DNA of 64,000 nucleotides from Dactylosporangium fulvum (GTDB lineage: Bacteria; Actinomycetota; Actinomycetes; Mycobacteriales; Micromonosporaceae). Of the stretch, positions 38,892 to 47,259 are shown one piece after another. A program made the position numbers and the translations under genes. The stretch's first letter is position 1. Every line of letters starts with the position of its first letter. The stretch is taken from the NCBI RefSeq assembly GCF_025137375.1, contig NZ_CP073720.1, forward strand, positions 9,634,501 through 9,698,500, given 5' to 3'. The notes under the pieces are model-generated. The model had not been told where the DNA came from. It saw only the letters and a list, made by a program, of their open reading frames with translations, and made no database searches.

Positions 38892-40304
38892 ATGCGGGCG
38901 TTGCCGGCACAGGGGCTACCGGCTCGGGAGGTCCTCGACGAGCTGGCGGCGATGCGGGCACACGACCTGCCGACACACGGCGGTCGCCTGTTCGCCTACG
39001 TCTACGACCCGGCGGTCGACGGGCTCGACGCGCTGGCCGCCGCGGCCCACTCGGCATCGGCGCACGTCAACGGCCTGGACCCGACCGCCTTCCCGTCGCT
39101 GCTGGCGATGGAGAACGACCTTGTGGCGGCGGCCGCGACGGTGCTGTCCGGCCCGCCGTCGACGGTCGGCAGCGTCACCAGCGGCGGCACCGAGTCGCTG
39201 ATCCTCGCCGTCAAGGCGGCCCGGGACGCGCGGCCCGACGTGGCCGCGCCGCGCCTCGTCATGCCGGTGACCGCGCACGCGGCCCTGGCGAAGGCCGCGT
39301 CCTACCTGCGGGTGGCGCTCGACACGGTACCGGTGGATCCCATGACGCTGCGCGTGGACCCCGCGGCGGTGGCGGCGGCGATCGGTCCCGACACCGTGCT
39401 CGTCGCCTGTTCCGCACCGTCGTACGCGCACGGCCTCATCGACCCGGTCCCCGAGATCGCCGCGGCGGCGTCGGCGGCCGGGGTGCGCTGCCACGTCGAC
39501 GCCTGCTTCGGCGGCTGGACCCTGCCGTACCTGCGCCGCCTGGGCGAGCCGATCCCGCCGTTCGACTTCTCGGTGCCGGGGGTGACGAGCATGTCGGTCG
39601 ACCTCCACAAGTACGCCTACGTGCCGAAGGGCGTCTCCGTCCTGCTGCACCGCGACGAGGCCCTGCGCGCGCCGCAGTACTTCGGCTACGCCGACTGGCC
39701 CGGATACACGATGGTCAACCCGGTGATCTCGTCGACGCGTTCGGGCGGCCCGATCGCGGCGGCCTGGGCCGTCATGCGCCACATCGGCGACGACGGTTAC
39801 CTCGCGCTGGCCGCGAAGACCCGCGACGCGACCCGCGGCCTGGCCGCGGCGGTGGCGTCGGTGGAGGGCCTGGAGCCGGTGCCGGTGGAGTCGACGGTTG
39901 TCGCGTTCATGTCCGCAACGGTCGACCTCTTCGTCCTGGCCGACGAGCTGGCCGCGCGCGGCTGGCACACACAACCGCAGTTCCGCCACGGCGACCTCCC
40001 GCCGTCGGTCCACCTGACGGTGACGGCGGCCGTGGCCTCCCGGGTCGACGAGTTCGTGGCCGACCTCAAGGCGGCGGTCGCGGCGGCCCGGGCGCTGGGT
40101 CCGGTGGAGCTGCCGCCGGGCATCCTCGACCTGCTGGGCTCGGCCTCGGTGGCGGATCTGGCGGGTGCCCTCGGCTTCGGCGCGGGCGGCGCGCTCCCGG
40201 ATCGCATGGCGACGGTGAACTCGCTGCTCAACGCGGCCCCGCCGCAGGTGCGCGAGCACCTGCTGGTGTCGTTCCTGAGCCTGCTCCAGCGCCCCGCCTG
40301 GTAG
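38892..40304 (+). CDS. PLP-dependent decarboxylase/sphingosine-1-phosphate lyase-like protein
   Basis: The 470-residue fold type I enzyme has SVTSGGTESLILAVKAARD (about residue 95), HVDACFGGWTLP (about 200) with the PLP-contacting Asp, and SVDLHKYAYVPKG (about 240) with the Schiff-base lysine. This pattern is closest to the group II decarboxylase / sphingosine-1-phosphate lyase branch. An AGGGG Shine-Dalgarno fits ATG 38892; a GTG at 38883 overlapping the symporter stop (GTGA) is the alternative. A C-terminal extension of about 60 residues follows. Substrate is unknown; the tight coupling to a GPH symporter suggests uptake plus breakdown. Confidence 0.88.
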   Translation: MRALPAQGLPAREVLDELAAMRAHDLPTHGGRLFAYVYDPAVDGLDALAAAAHSASAHVNGLDPTAFPSLLAMENDLVAAAATVLSGPPSTVGSVTSGGTESLILAVKAARDARPDVAAPRLVMPVTAHAALAKAASYLRVALDTVPVDPMTLRVDPAAVAAAIGPDTVLVACSAPSYAHGLIDPVPEIAAAASAAGVRCHVDACFGGWTLPYLRRLGEPIPPFDFSVPGVTSMSVDLHKYAYVPKGVSVLLHRDEALRAPQYFGYADWPGYTMVNPVISSTRSGGPIAAAWAVMRHIGDDGYLALAAKTRDATRGLAAAVASVEGLEPVPVESTVVAFMSATVDLFVLADELAARGWHTQPQFRHGDLPPSVHLTVTAAVASRVDEFVADLKAAVAAARALGPVELPPGILDLLGSASVADLAGALGFGAGGALPDRMATVNSLLNAAPPQVREHLLVSFLSLLQRPAW

Positions 40305-40313
40305 GCCGGAGGC

Positions 40314-41279
40314 TCAGAGCGCCACCTTGACCGCGGCGGTCAGGACCAGCTGGGCGAGGGCCAGCGGCACCAGCCCCAGCCAGCACAGTCGTTGCAGCTG
40401 GTCCTCGCGCAGGCGCGGGTAGGAGACCCGCAGCCAGATCACCACGAACGACACAGCGAAGACCTTGATCAGCGTCCACAACCAGCCGAGCTCGTCGTCC
40501 AGGCCGAACGGCCCTTTCCAGCCGCCGAGGAACAGCACGGTGGTCAGGGCCGCGATCACGACGATGCCGACGTATTCGGCGAGCAGGAAAAAGGCGAACC
40601 GCAGGCCGGTGTACTCGGTCATGTAGCCGAACACCAGCTCCGAGTCGGCGATCGGCATGTCGAAGGGTGGACGCCTGATCTCCGCGAGGCCGGCGACGAA
40701 GAAGACCGCCAGCGCGGGCAGCTGCCAGAGCAGCCACCACGGCCGCCAGGCCTCGACGATGCCGGAGAGGGAGAGCGTGCCGGCCGCCATCGCGACCGAC
40801 AGGGCCGCCAGGATGAACGGCAGCTCGTAGCCCAGCAGCTGTGCCGCCGCGCGCAGGCCGCCGAGCAGCGCGTACTTGTTCGCCGACGACCAGGCGGCCA
40901 TGAGCACCGCGACCACGCCGACGCCGACCACCGCGAGGACGAAAAACAGGCCGATGTCGAGCGGCTGCGCGACCAGCCCGTGCGGGCCGATCGGGATCAC
41001 CAGCAGCACGGCCAGATACGGCAGCAGCGCGACGACCGGAGCGAGCCGGAACACCGGCCGGTCGGCCGCGCGCGGGGTGATGTCCTCCTTCTGGACGAAC
41101 TTGACCCCGTCGGCGATCAGCTGGGCCCAGCCGTGGAAGGCACCGGCGTACATCGGGCCGAGCCGCCCCTGCATGTGCGCCATCACCTTGTGCTCCGTCT
41201 GCCCGACGATCAGCGGCAGGGTGAGGAACGCGACCACGACCACCAGGACCCGCAGCGCCAACTCCAGCCAGACCGGCAT
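40314..41279 (-). CDS. nuoH: NADH-quinone oxidoreductase subunit H
   Basis: The 321-residue membrane subunit forms much of the quinone cavity. Expected landmarks are QTEHKVMAHMQGRLGPMYAG near residue 28, GVKFVQKEDITP near 56, ELVFGYMTEYTGLRFA near 200 and WLWTLIKVF near 265. NuoH normally reads ERK; here the segment reads EHK. It starts inside the stop of nuoC (overlap), with no nuoD, E, F or G between, so the peripheral arm genes are missing from this cluster. Confidence 0.94.
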   Translation of the reverse strand: MPVWLELALRVLVVVVAFLTLPLIVGQTEHKVMAHMQGRLGPMYAGAFHGWAQLIADGVKFVQKEDITPRAADRPVFRLAPVVALLPYLAVLLVIPIGPHGLVAQPLDIGLFFVLAVVGVGVVAVLMAAWSSANKYALLGGLRAAAQLLGYELPFILAALSVAMAAGTLSLSGIVEAWRPWWLLWQLPALAVFFVAGLAEIRRPPFDMPIADSELVFGYMTEYTGLRFAFFLLAEYVGIVVIAALTTVLFLGGWKGPFGLDDELGWLWTLIKVFAVSFVVIWLRVSYPRLREDQLQRLCWLGLVPLALAQLVLTAAVKVAL

Positions 41280-41857
41280 CAGCCGCGCCCTCCCGGCCAT
41301 TCGTTCGGATCCGGCACACCCGGCGGGCGCATCGGCGCGCGTTTGCTGACCGTGTGCTCGCTCTCGCCCGGCTCCTTGGCGCCCGGCCAGGGCTTCGCGA
41401 CCCGGGCGGCGAGCACGAACTCCTTGCGCAGCGGGTGCCCCTCGAACTCGGCCGGCAGCAGCAGCGGCTTGAGCCCGGGGTGGCCGGTGAAGTTGATGTC
41501 GAACATCTCGTGCGTCTCGCGCTCGTGCCAGGCCGCCCCGGGATACAGGTCGACCACCGAGGCGACGGCCGGCGCGGTGCGCGGCAGGGCGGTGCGCAGC
41601 AGCACGCCGTGTTGCTGCACCGTCGACCACAGGTGCGCGACCACGGTGAAGCCCTCGGGCAGCTCGTCGACGGCCGACAGCCAGTCGAAGAAGTCGCAGC
41701 CCAGCTCGTCACGGGCAGCGCGCACGGCGTCGGGCCAGCGCTCGGCCGGCACGTCGGCGGTGGCCCGGCCGAACCGGCCCCCGCCGGCGGACTCGCTGAT
41801 CGCCACGCCCTCACCGAGCACGTCGGCGAGGCTGGCGCCGATCTCCTCGGGTGTCAT
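41279..41857 (-). CDS. nuoC: NADH-quinone oxidoreductase subunit C
   Basis: The 192-residue protein has the NuoC 30-kDa signature HERETHEMFDINFTGHPGLK (about residues 110-129) and LPAEFEGHPLRKEF. It binds the connecting module to NuoD in complex I. Its stop overlaps the nuoH start. NuoD would normally follow NuoC; here nuoH follows directly. Upstream is nuoB, 95 bp away. Confidence 0.94.
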   Translation of the reverse strand: MTPEEIGASLADVLGEGVAISESAGGGRFGRATADVPAERWPDAVRAARDELGCDFFDWLSAVDELPEGFTVVAHLWSTVQQHGVLLRTALPRTAPAVASVVDLYPGAAWHERETHEMFDINFTGHPGLKPLLLPAEFEGHPLRKEFVLAARVAKPWPGAKEPGESEHTVSKRAPMRPPGVPDPNEWPGGRG

Positions 41858-41952
41858 GGAGCGATCCTACGGCGCTCGAATTCCCCCGGGAACCGATGAC
41901 CGACGGCCGCGACCCCCGGCGGCTGGTGCGGCGGCCACGAACGTTGACCCGG

Positions 41953-42483
41953 TCAGCCGGATCGCGAAACCTCGCCGGGCCGGACAGGGGGAGCGGAGAG
42001 GGCCTTGACGTCGGGGCGGGAGACGCCGCCGATGCCCGACTGCTCCCCCGCGATCTTCTCCTGGAGCCGCATGATCCCGTGCAGCAGCGCCTCGGGCCGG
42101 GGCGGGCACCCGGGAACGTACACGTCGACCGGGATGAGCTGGTCGACGCCCTTGGTGACCGAGTAGGAGTCCCAGTAGGGCCCGCCGCAGTTGCTGCAGG
42201 CGCCGAAGCTGATCACGTACTTCGGGTCGGGCATCTGGTCGTAGAGCCGCTTGATCGCGGGCGCCATCTTGTCGGTCACGGTGCCCGACACGACCATCAG
42301 GTCGGCCTGCCGCGGCCCGTGGGCGAACGGGATGACACCGAGCCGCATGAAGTCGTGCCGACCCATCGACGTGGCGATGAACTCGATGGCGCAGCAGGCG
42401 AGGCCGAAGTTGAACACCCACAGCGAATAGCGCCGTCCCCAGTTGAGCACGAACTTGATCGGCTCACCCAGCACGCTCGACAT
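41953..42483 (-). CDS. nuoB: NADH-quinone oxidoreductase subunit B (4Fe-4S cluster N2)
   Basis: The 176-residue protein carries the cysteines of cluster N2: LACCAIE (about residues 30-36), GACSNCGG and VPGCPPRPE. It is the last electron carrier before quinone. The start at 42483 ([12 protein letters not shown]) is preferred to a longer frame up to 42792. The tail (about 160-176) is low complexity. It heads the minus-strand B-C-H block and is divergent from a TetR gene. Confidence 0.95.
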   Translation of the reverse strand: MSSVLGEPIKFVLNWGRRYSLWVFNFGLACCAIEFIATSMGRHDFMRLGVIPFAHGPRQADLMVVSGTVTDKMAPAIKRLYDQMPDPKYVISFGACSNCGGPYWDSYSVTKGVDQLIPVDVYVPGCPPRPEALLHGIMRLQEKIAGEQSGIGGVSRPDVKALSAPPVRPGEVSRSG

Positions 42484-42594
42484 GGCCTGAAGCCTACCCC
42501 CGCGATCGGATCGGCCCCTGGCTCGTACACGGGTGCAGATCACCTTCTGGCGCCACTGGATGGACCGGGTGGTCCACTTGGCTAGGATCGCCGC

Positions 42595-43182
42595 ATGAGT
42601 GCGCCGCTCACCCGCAAAGGAGCCGCGACCCGGGAGCGCATTGTCACCGGGGCCGCCACACTGCTGCGGGAGCGCGGCGTCGACCAGGTTTCGCTCGACG
42701 ACATCCGCGCGGCCACCGCCACCAGCAAGAGCCAGCTCTTCCACTACTTCCCCGACGGGCGGTCGCAGCTGCTCCTCGCCGTCGCGCGGCACGAGGCACA
42801 GCAGGTGCTGCTCGAGCAGGAACCGCAGCTCAGCGACCTCGGGCCGCCTGGGTCATGGAGCGAGTGGCGAGACGTGGTCATCGCACGGTACGAACGGCAA
42901 GGCACCCGCTGCCCCATGAGCGCCCTGACGCGCCAGCTGGCGCCCAGCCACCCCGAGGTCGGCGCGGTCGTCGCCGGCCTGCTGACGGAATGGCAACGCC
43001 GGATCGAGGCGGGCCTGGCCCGGGCCGGAGTCGAGCAGGCCCGCACCAGGGCGATCATCATCCTGGCGGCGTTGCAGGGCGGGATCTCCCTGCTGCTCGC
43101 CACCGGTGACTCCACCGCGCTGCGGGTGGCCCTGGACGCGGCGATCGCCGATCTTCTGGAGACCCCTAGCGGAGCGCCCTGA
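42595..43182 (+). CDS. TetR-family transcriptional regulator
   Basis: The 195-residue protein has a TetR helix-turn-helix (about residues 10-56: [35 protein letters not shown]) and a helical C-terminal ligand domain with [12 protein letters not shown] (about 102-114) and the conserved Cys-Pro typical of the AcrR/QacR-like LmrA/YxaF group. It is divergent from nuoB (112 bp apart), so nuoBCH is a plausible target. Its 3' end overlaps the convergent gene by 17 bp. Confidence 0.9.
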   Translation: MSAPLTRKGAATRERIVTGAATLLRERGVDQVSLDDIRAATATSKSQLFHYFPDGRSQLLLAVARHEAQQVLLEQEPQLSDLGPPGSWSEWRDVVIARYERQGTRCPMSALTRQLAPSHPEVGAVVAGLLTEWQRRIEAGLARAGVEQARTRAIIILAALQGGISLLLATGDSTALRVALDAAIADLLETPSGAP

Positions 43183-43963
43183 TCGCGGTCAGCGTCGTGT
43201 GGACGTTGAACTGGTCGCCGTCGTCGCTCTCCCAGCCGCCGTCGCTGCGCTGGGTCTCGGCGAGCCGGCGCCGTGCCGCGGTCAGCAGCCAGTCCTCCGT
43301 CGACATGCCGACCCGGCGCAGGGCGGCGAACAGCGAGGCGGTGTCGGCGGCCGACATCTCCGGCACCCGGTCGGCGAGGGCGACCTGGATCTGCGCCGAC
43401 TCGTAGAACCAGCCCAGGTGGTACAGCAGCGCGCAGCCCAGCCAGCCGGTCACCAGGAACGACGGCCAGGAGCCGTCGGAGCGCAGGGACGCACGGAACG
43501 CCTCGGCGGCGCGGGCGATACGCATGGCGTGATCGCCGTTGTCGCCGAGGTCGGGGCCGCCGACCACCAGCCAGAACGCGGCGTTGGTCGTCAGGTAGAG
43601 CTTGGCCTCGTCGTCGCCGGGCTGCGCCCACGGCGGGGCGATCCCGGCGAGCGAGGAGTCCTCTTCCCACATGCCGTCGGGGCGCTGGCTGCGGCCGAGC
43701 CAGGCGAGCGCCTTGCGGGCCGCGGGGCGGTCGATAACGCCGAGGTCGTCGAGCTCGCCGAGCCGGAAGCAGGTGGCGTCGACGGACGGGATGTCAGCAC
43801 CCCAGTACGCCGGCCAGCCGCCCCCTGACACCTGGCCGATCTCGGCCTTGTCCAGCACGTCGGCCGGGGGTGCCTGGCCCGTGCGGAGCCAGGCGAGTCG
43901 GGCGCGGTCCACGGCGTCGCCGTGTGCGACGACGTAGCCGATCGCGGCATCAAGGTCGACCAT
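43166..43963 (-). CDS. Prenyltransferase/squalene-cyclase-like repeat protein
   Basis: The 265-residue protein contains QW-like repeats of the terpene cyclase fold: QRPDGMWEED (about residue 93), RSDGSWPSF (about 163) and QRSDGGWESDD (about 240). These repeats make the alpha/alpha-barrel of squalene-hopene cyclases and prenyltransferase beta-subunits. At this size it is a single barrel and lacks the DXDD catalytic motif, so a cyclase role is unlikely. It converges on the TetR gene with a 17-bp overlap. Function unknown. Confidence 0.7.
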   Translation of the reverse strand: MVDLDAAIGYVVAHGDAVDRARLAWLRTGQAPPADVLDKAEIGQVSGGGWPAYWGADIPSVDATCFRLGELDDLGVIDRPAARKALAWLGRSQRPDGMWEEDSSLAGIAPPWAQPGDDEAKLYLTTNAAFWLVVGGPDLGDNGDHAMRIARAAEAFRASLRSDGSWPSFLVTGWLGCALLYHLGWFYESAQIQVALADRVPEMSAADTASLFAALRRVGMSTEDWLLTAARRRLAETQRSDGGWESDDGDQFNVHTTLTAIRALR

Positions 43964-44094
43964 GCGCCGTACGCTACCGCCCGCTCGTCCGCCCCGCGTG
44001 GTCAGTCAGCGCCTGTTTCATCACTGAGGCCGGGCTGCGGCGGGCCCAGACGTTCGGGCTCCGCCTCGCCTCGGCCCCGGTGATGCAGCAGACG

Positions 44095-45273
44095 CTAATA
44101 CACCGGCAATGACGGATCGACGGTCTTCACCCAGGACACCACACCGCCCTGGACGTGGACCGCGTCTTTGAAGCCGGCGGCCTTGACCGCCGCGAGCGCC
44201 TCCGCGGAGCGCACACCGCTCTTGCAGTAGAGGACGACCTGCTTGTCCTGCGGCAGGTCGGCGAGCGCGTTGCCGTTGAGGAACTCACCCTTGGGCACAA
44301 GCCGCGCGCCGGGAACCCGGACGATCTCCCACTCGGCCGGCTCGCGAACGTCGATCAGCTCGATCGACTTGCCCGAGTCCAGCCAGCTCTTCAGCTCGGT
44401 CGCGGTGATCGTCGAGCCGACCGTCGCGGCCTGGGCCTCGTCGGAGACCGCACCGCAGAAGTCGTCGTAGTCGATCAGCTCGGTGACCGTCGGGTTTTCC
44501 CCGCAGATCGCGCAGTTGGGGTCCTTGCGGAGCTTGATCTTGCGGTAGCTCATCTCCAGGGCGTCGTAGACCATCAGGCTGCCCAGCAGCGAGTCGCCCA
44601 CGCCGGTCAGCAGCTTGATCGCCTCGGTCACCTGGATCGCGCCGATGGACGCGCACAGCACGCCGAGCACGCCGCCCTCGGCGCAGGACGGGACCATGCC
44701 GGGCGGCGGCGGCTCCGGGTAGAGGCAGCGGTAGCACGGGCCGTGCTCGGCCCAGAACACCGACGCCTGGCCGTCGAAGCGGTAGATCGACCCCCACACG
44801 TACGGCTTGCCGAGCAGCACCGCGGCGTCGTTGACCATGTACCGCGTGGCGAAGTTGTCGGTGCCGTCGATGATCAGGTCATACTGCGCGAAGATCTCCA
44901 GCACGTTGTCGTTGCTGAGCGCCTCGTTGTGCAGCACGACGTTGACATACGGGTTTATCTCGAGGACCGAGTCACGGGCGGACTCGGCCTTGGGCCGGCC
45001 GATGTCCGACTGGCCGTGGATGATCTGGCGTTGGAGGTTGGACTCGTCGACCGTGTCGAACTCGATGATGCCCAGCGTGCCCACACCGGCGGCTGCGAGA
45101 TACATCAACGCCGGCGAACCGAGGCCGCCGGCGCCGACACAGAGCACCTTGGCGTTCTTGAGGCGCTTCTGCCCCGCCACCCCGACATCGGGGATGATCA
45201 GGTGCCGGGAGTAGCGGCGGACCTCGTCAACAGACAGGTCGGCGGCGGGCTCGACCAGAGGAGGCAACGACAT
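44095..45273 (-). CDS. moeZ: Adenylyltransferase/sulfurtransferase MoeZ
   Basis: The 392-residue protein joins a ThiF/MoeB-type adenylyltransferase domain (about residues 15-265; GAGGLGSPALMYLAAAGVG for ATP, DESNLQRQ) and a C-terminal rhodanese domain (about 290-390) with active cysteine in YCKSGVRSA. It activates the C-terminus of ubiquitin-like sulfur carriers (for molybdopterin, cysteine or thiocarboxylate-dependent pathways). Cysteine pairs CYRC (about 181) and CAIC (about 255) should hold zinc. An ATG 9 bp upstream (45282) is an alternative start. Length equals the mycobacterial MoeZ. Confidence 0.95.
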   Translation of the reverse strand: MSLPPLVEPAADLSVDEVRRYSRHLIIPDVGVAGQKRLKNAKVLCVGAGGLGSPALMYLAAAGVGTLGIIEFDTVDESNLQRQIIHGQSDIGRPKAESARDSVLEINPYVNVVLHNEALSNDNVLEIFAQYDLIIDGTDNFATRYMVNDAAVLLGKPYVWGSIYRFDGQASVFWAEHGPCYRCLYPEPPPPGMVPSCAEGGVLGVLCASIGAIQVTEAIKLLTGVGDSLLGSLMVYDALEMSYRKIKLRKDPNCAICGENPTVTELIDYDDFCGAVSDEAQAATVGSTITATELKSWLDSGKSIELIDVREPAEWEIVRVPGARLVPKGEFLNGNALADLPQDKQVVLYCKSGVRSAEALAAVKAAGFKDAVHVQGGVVSWVKTVDPSLPVY

Positions 45274-45314
45274 GGTTCTCATTCTGCCGCGCCCGACCGG
45301 CAAACCCACGTGAG

Positions 45315-46217
45315 CTACGGCACTTTGGGCCCGCTGTACCGCTGACCGTCCACGAAGGGCCAGACGTTCGCCACGCAGCCCTTCAGCCCGTACGTCTGCT
45401 GCTGCATCACCGGCGCCGGGCGGCCGGCCCCCGGGCACGCCTCATGGCCGTTGCCGAGTTCGTGGCCGACCTCGTGGTTGATGACGTACGCCTGGTAGTC
45501 CTCCACCGGCGCACCGTAGTCGGGGACCGCGGTCAGCCAGCGGGCGAGGTTGATGATGACTTTGCCGGTGATCCGGCAGGAGCTGTACCCGTCCGTGTGC
45601 AACCCGGCCGTGCCGCACATCTGCTCGGACGTGGCCGGCGTGGCCAGGAAGATCGTGAAGTCGGCCGTCCCCTGGCCGGCGACCCGCTGGAGGCGCAACT
45701 GGCCGCTCGCCGTCCAGCTGCGCGGATCCCCGAGGGTCTTCTCGACGGCCGCCGCGAACGTGTCGGGCTGCTGGTTGCTGCCGTCCTCGACCGCCACGCG
45801 GTACTTCTTCAGGGCGCCGGCGCCGCCCGCGACGGGACCGCCGGTAGTGGCATAGGCGAACGTGCCGGCGCCGGTGGCCGGCCCCGCCTCCGGCGGCGGG
45901 TCGGCGGGCTGCGAGGGCGGGGTCAGCATCGGCTTCTGCACCATCGACACGGGCGCCGGAGCCGGTGGGTCGTCGTGGAAGAAGATCTGCCGCCCGAGCC
46001 CGATCGCCGCGACAAGGCCCGCGAAGGCCATCACGCCTGCGACGAGATAGCGGCGCTGGCGTGCCCGCGCACGGCGGCGGTGCCGTGCGGCCCGGACGAC
46101 CTCGCGCGCCTCCACCGGGTCACTCGGTAGCGGCACCGGCTCAGGCCGGCGATCGCGCATCCCTTTTGCCCCGGGCCGGTCGACGCCTGTGGCGCCTGAC
46201 CTCAGCTGGCTCGCCAT
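45315..46217 (-). CDS. DUF3152 membrane-anchored metalloprotease-like protein
   Basis: The 300-residue protein has an Arg-rich cytoplasmic N-terminus, one membrane helix (about residues 60-80), a Pro-rich linker and a globular exported domain. That domain contains NHEVGHELGNGHEACPG (about 245-261), a complete metzincin-like zinc motif HExGHxxGxGH, and paired cysteines (CGTAG, SSCRI, ACPG, GCVA). DUF3152 proteins are actinobacterial and uncharacterised. An internal ATG at 46160 is possible. It starts just after the hydrolase gene. Confidence 0.88.
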   Translation of the reverse strand: MASQLRSGATGVDRPGAKGMRDRRPEPVPLPSDPVEAREVVRAARHRRRARARQRRYLVAGVMAFAGLVAAIGLGRQIFFHDDPPAPAPVSMVQKPMLTPPSQPADPPPEAGPATGAGTFAYATTGGPVAGGAGALKKYRVAVEDGSNQQPDTFAAAVEKTLGDPRSWTASGQLRLQRVAGQGTADFTIFLATPATSEQMCGTAGLHTDGYSSCRITGKVIINLARWLTAVPDYGAPVEDYQAYVINHEVGHELGNGHEACPGAGRPAPVMQQQTYGLKGCVANVWPFVDGQRYSGPKVP

Positions 46218-46223
46218 CGGTGC

Positions 46224-47243
46224 TCAGCTTGCCATGCGCACCTGCGCCCCTTTTGCCCGGACCCCCGTCCGCACCCGTTCCGCAACCGGCTGGTTCTCCG
46301 CCAACTCGTCGAGCAGCCCGAGCACGGCACGGGCGACCGTTCGCGGCACCTCCATCTGCGCCACGTGCCCGACACCCTCGAGCATCATCAGCCGGCTGTC
46401 CGGGATGAGCCGCGCGACCTGGGGCGCGGTCCGGATGTCCACAAGCCGGTCCTGGCGGCCCGCGATGACCAGCGTCGGCGCGGTGATCTTCCCGGCGGCC
46501 CGCCAGATGGAGCCCTCGCCGGGCAGATACGCGCGCAGGAAGCTGCCGACCAGGCCGCGCAGACTGCCGACGTACGCCTCGGCATACCACGGCACGTCGT
46601 GCCGCAGCCGGGCCTCCTCGATCGCCTCCAGGCGCCGCTGCTCGGGATACCGCGTGGGGTCGGCGTAGCAGGAGTCGATCACCATGTCGGCGAGCACTTC
46701 GGGGTCCATCGCCGCCATCCGGCTCTTCGCGAGGCTGGCCGCGTTGGGCAGGAGCAGCAGCGGCACCAGCCGGCCCTGTAACGAGCGGCGGGGGTCGAGG
46801 AACGGCATGGCCGGCGAGATCAGCGTCAGCGACCGCACCAGGTCGGGGCGCATGGCGGCGGCCTTCACCGAGGCGGCGCCACCCATGGAGTTGCCGAAGA
46901 GGTGGACCGGCCCGCGGTCGCTGTGCTCGATCCACCGGATGATGTGCTGCGCCATCGCCTGTACCGAGTAGCTGCGGGCCCGTCCGCTGTTGCCGAAACC
47001 GGGCAGGTCGATCGCCTGCCCGTCGAGCCGGCCGGCGAGGACACCGGCGAGGTCGGTCCAGTTGGTGGACGACCCCCCGAGCCCGTGAACGTACACGGCG
47101 GGCTCGGCATCCGGGGCGATGGCAGGCGTGTCGCGGACGTATGCGACGTTGCCGTCGAGATCCACCGAGCGCCCGGGCCAGCGCTCCGGCAGCTCCTCAG
47201 GTGACGGGACGGTGAACTCCGGAACAAGAGAAGCTCGCTTCAT
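46224..47243 (-). CDS. Alpha/beta hydrolase
   Basis: The 339-residue protein shows the alpha/beta hydrolase order: oxyanion loop YVHGLGGSSTNW (about residue 50), nucleophile GNSMGG (about 115), acid in GRQDRLVD (about 258) and histidine in GVGHVAQ (about 290). The start at 47243 (MKRASLVPEF) replaces a longer frame. The equivalent gene neighbours TetR-DUF3107 in related genera (inference from synteny). Substrate unknown. Downstream DUF3152 follows within a few bases of the stop. Confidence 0.9.
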   Translation of the reverse strand: MKRASLVPEFTVPSPEELPERWPGRSVDLDGNVAYVRDTPAIAPDAEPAVYVHGLGGSSTNWTDLAGVLAGRLDGQAIDLPGFGNSGRARSYSVQAMAQHIIRWIEHSDRGPVHLFGNSMGGAASVKAAAMRPDLVRSLTLISPAMPFLDPRRSLQGRLVPLLLLPNAASLAKSRMAAMDPEVLADMVIDSCYADPTRYPEQRRLEAIEEARLRHDVPWYAEAYVGSLRGLVGSFLRAYLPGEGSIWRAAGKITAPTLVIAGRQDRLVDIRTAPQVARLIPDSRLMMLEGVGHVAQMEVPRTVARAVLGLLDELAENQPVAERVRTGVRAKGAQVRMAS

Positions 47244-47259
47244 GCCCCAAGTGTGACGC

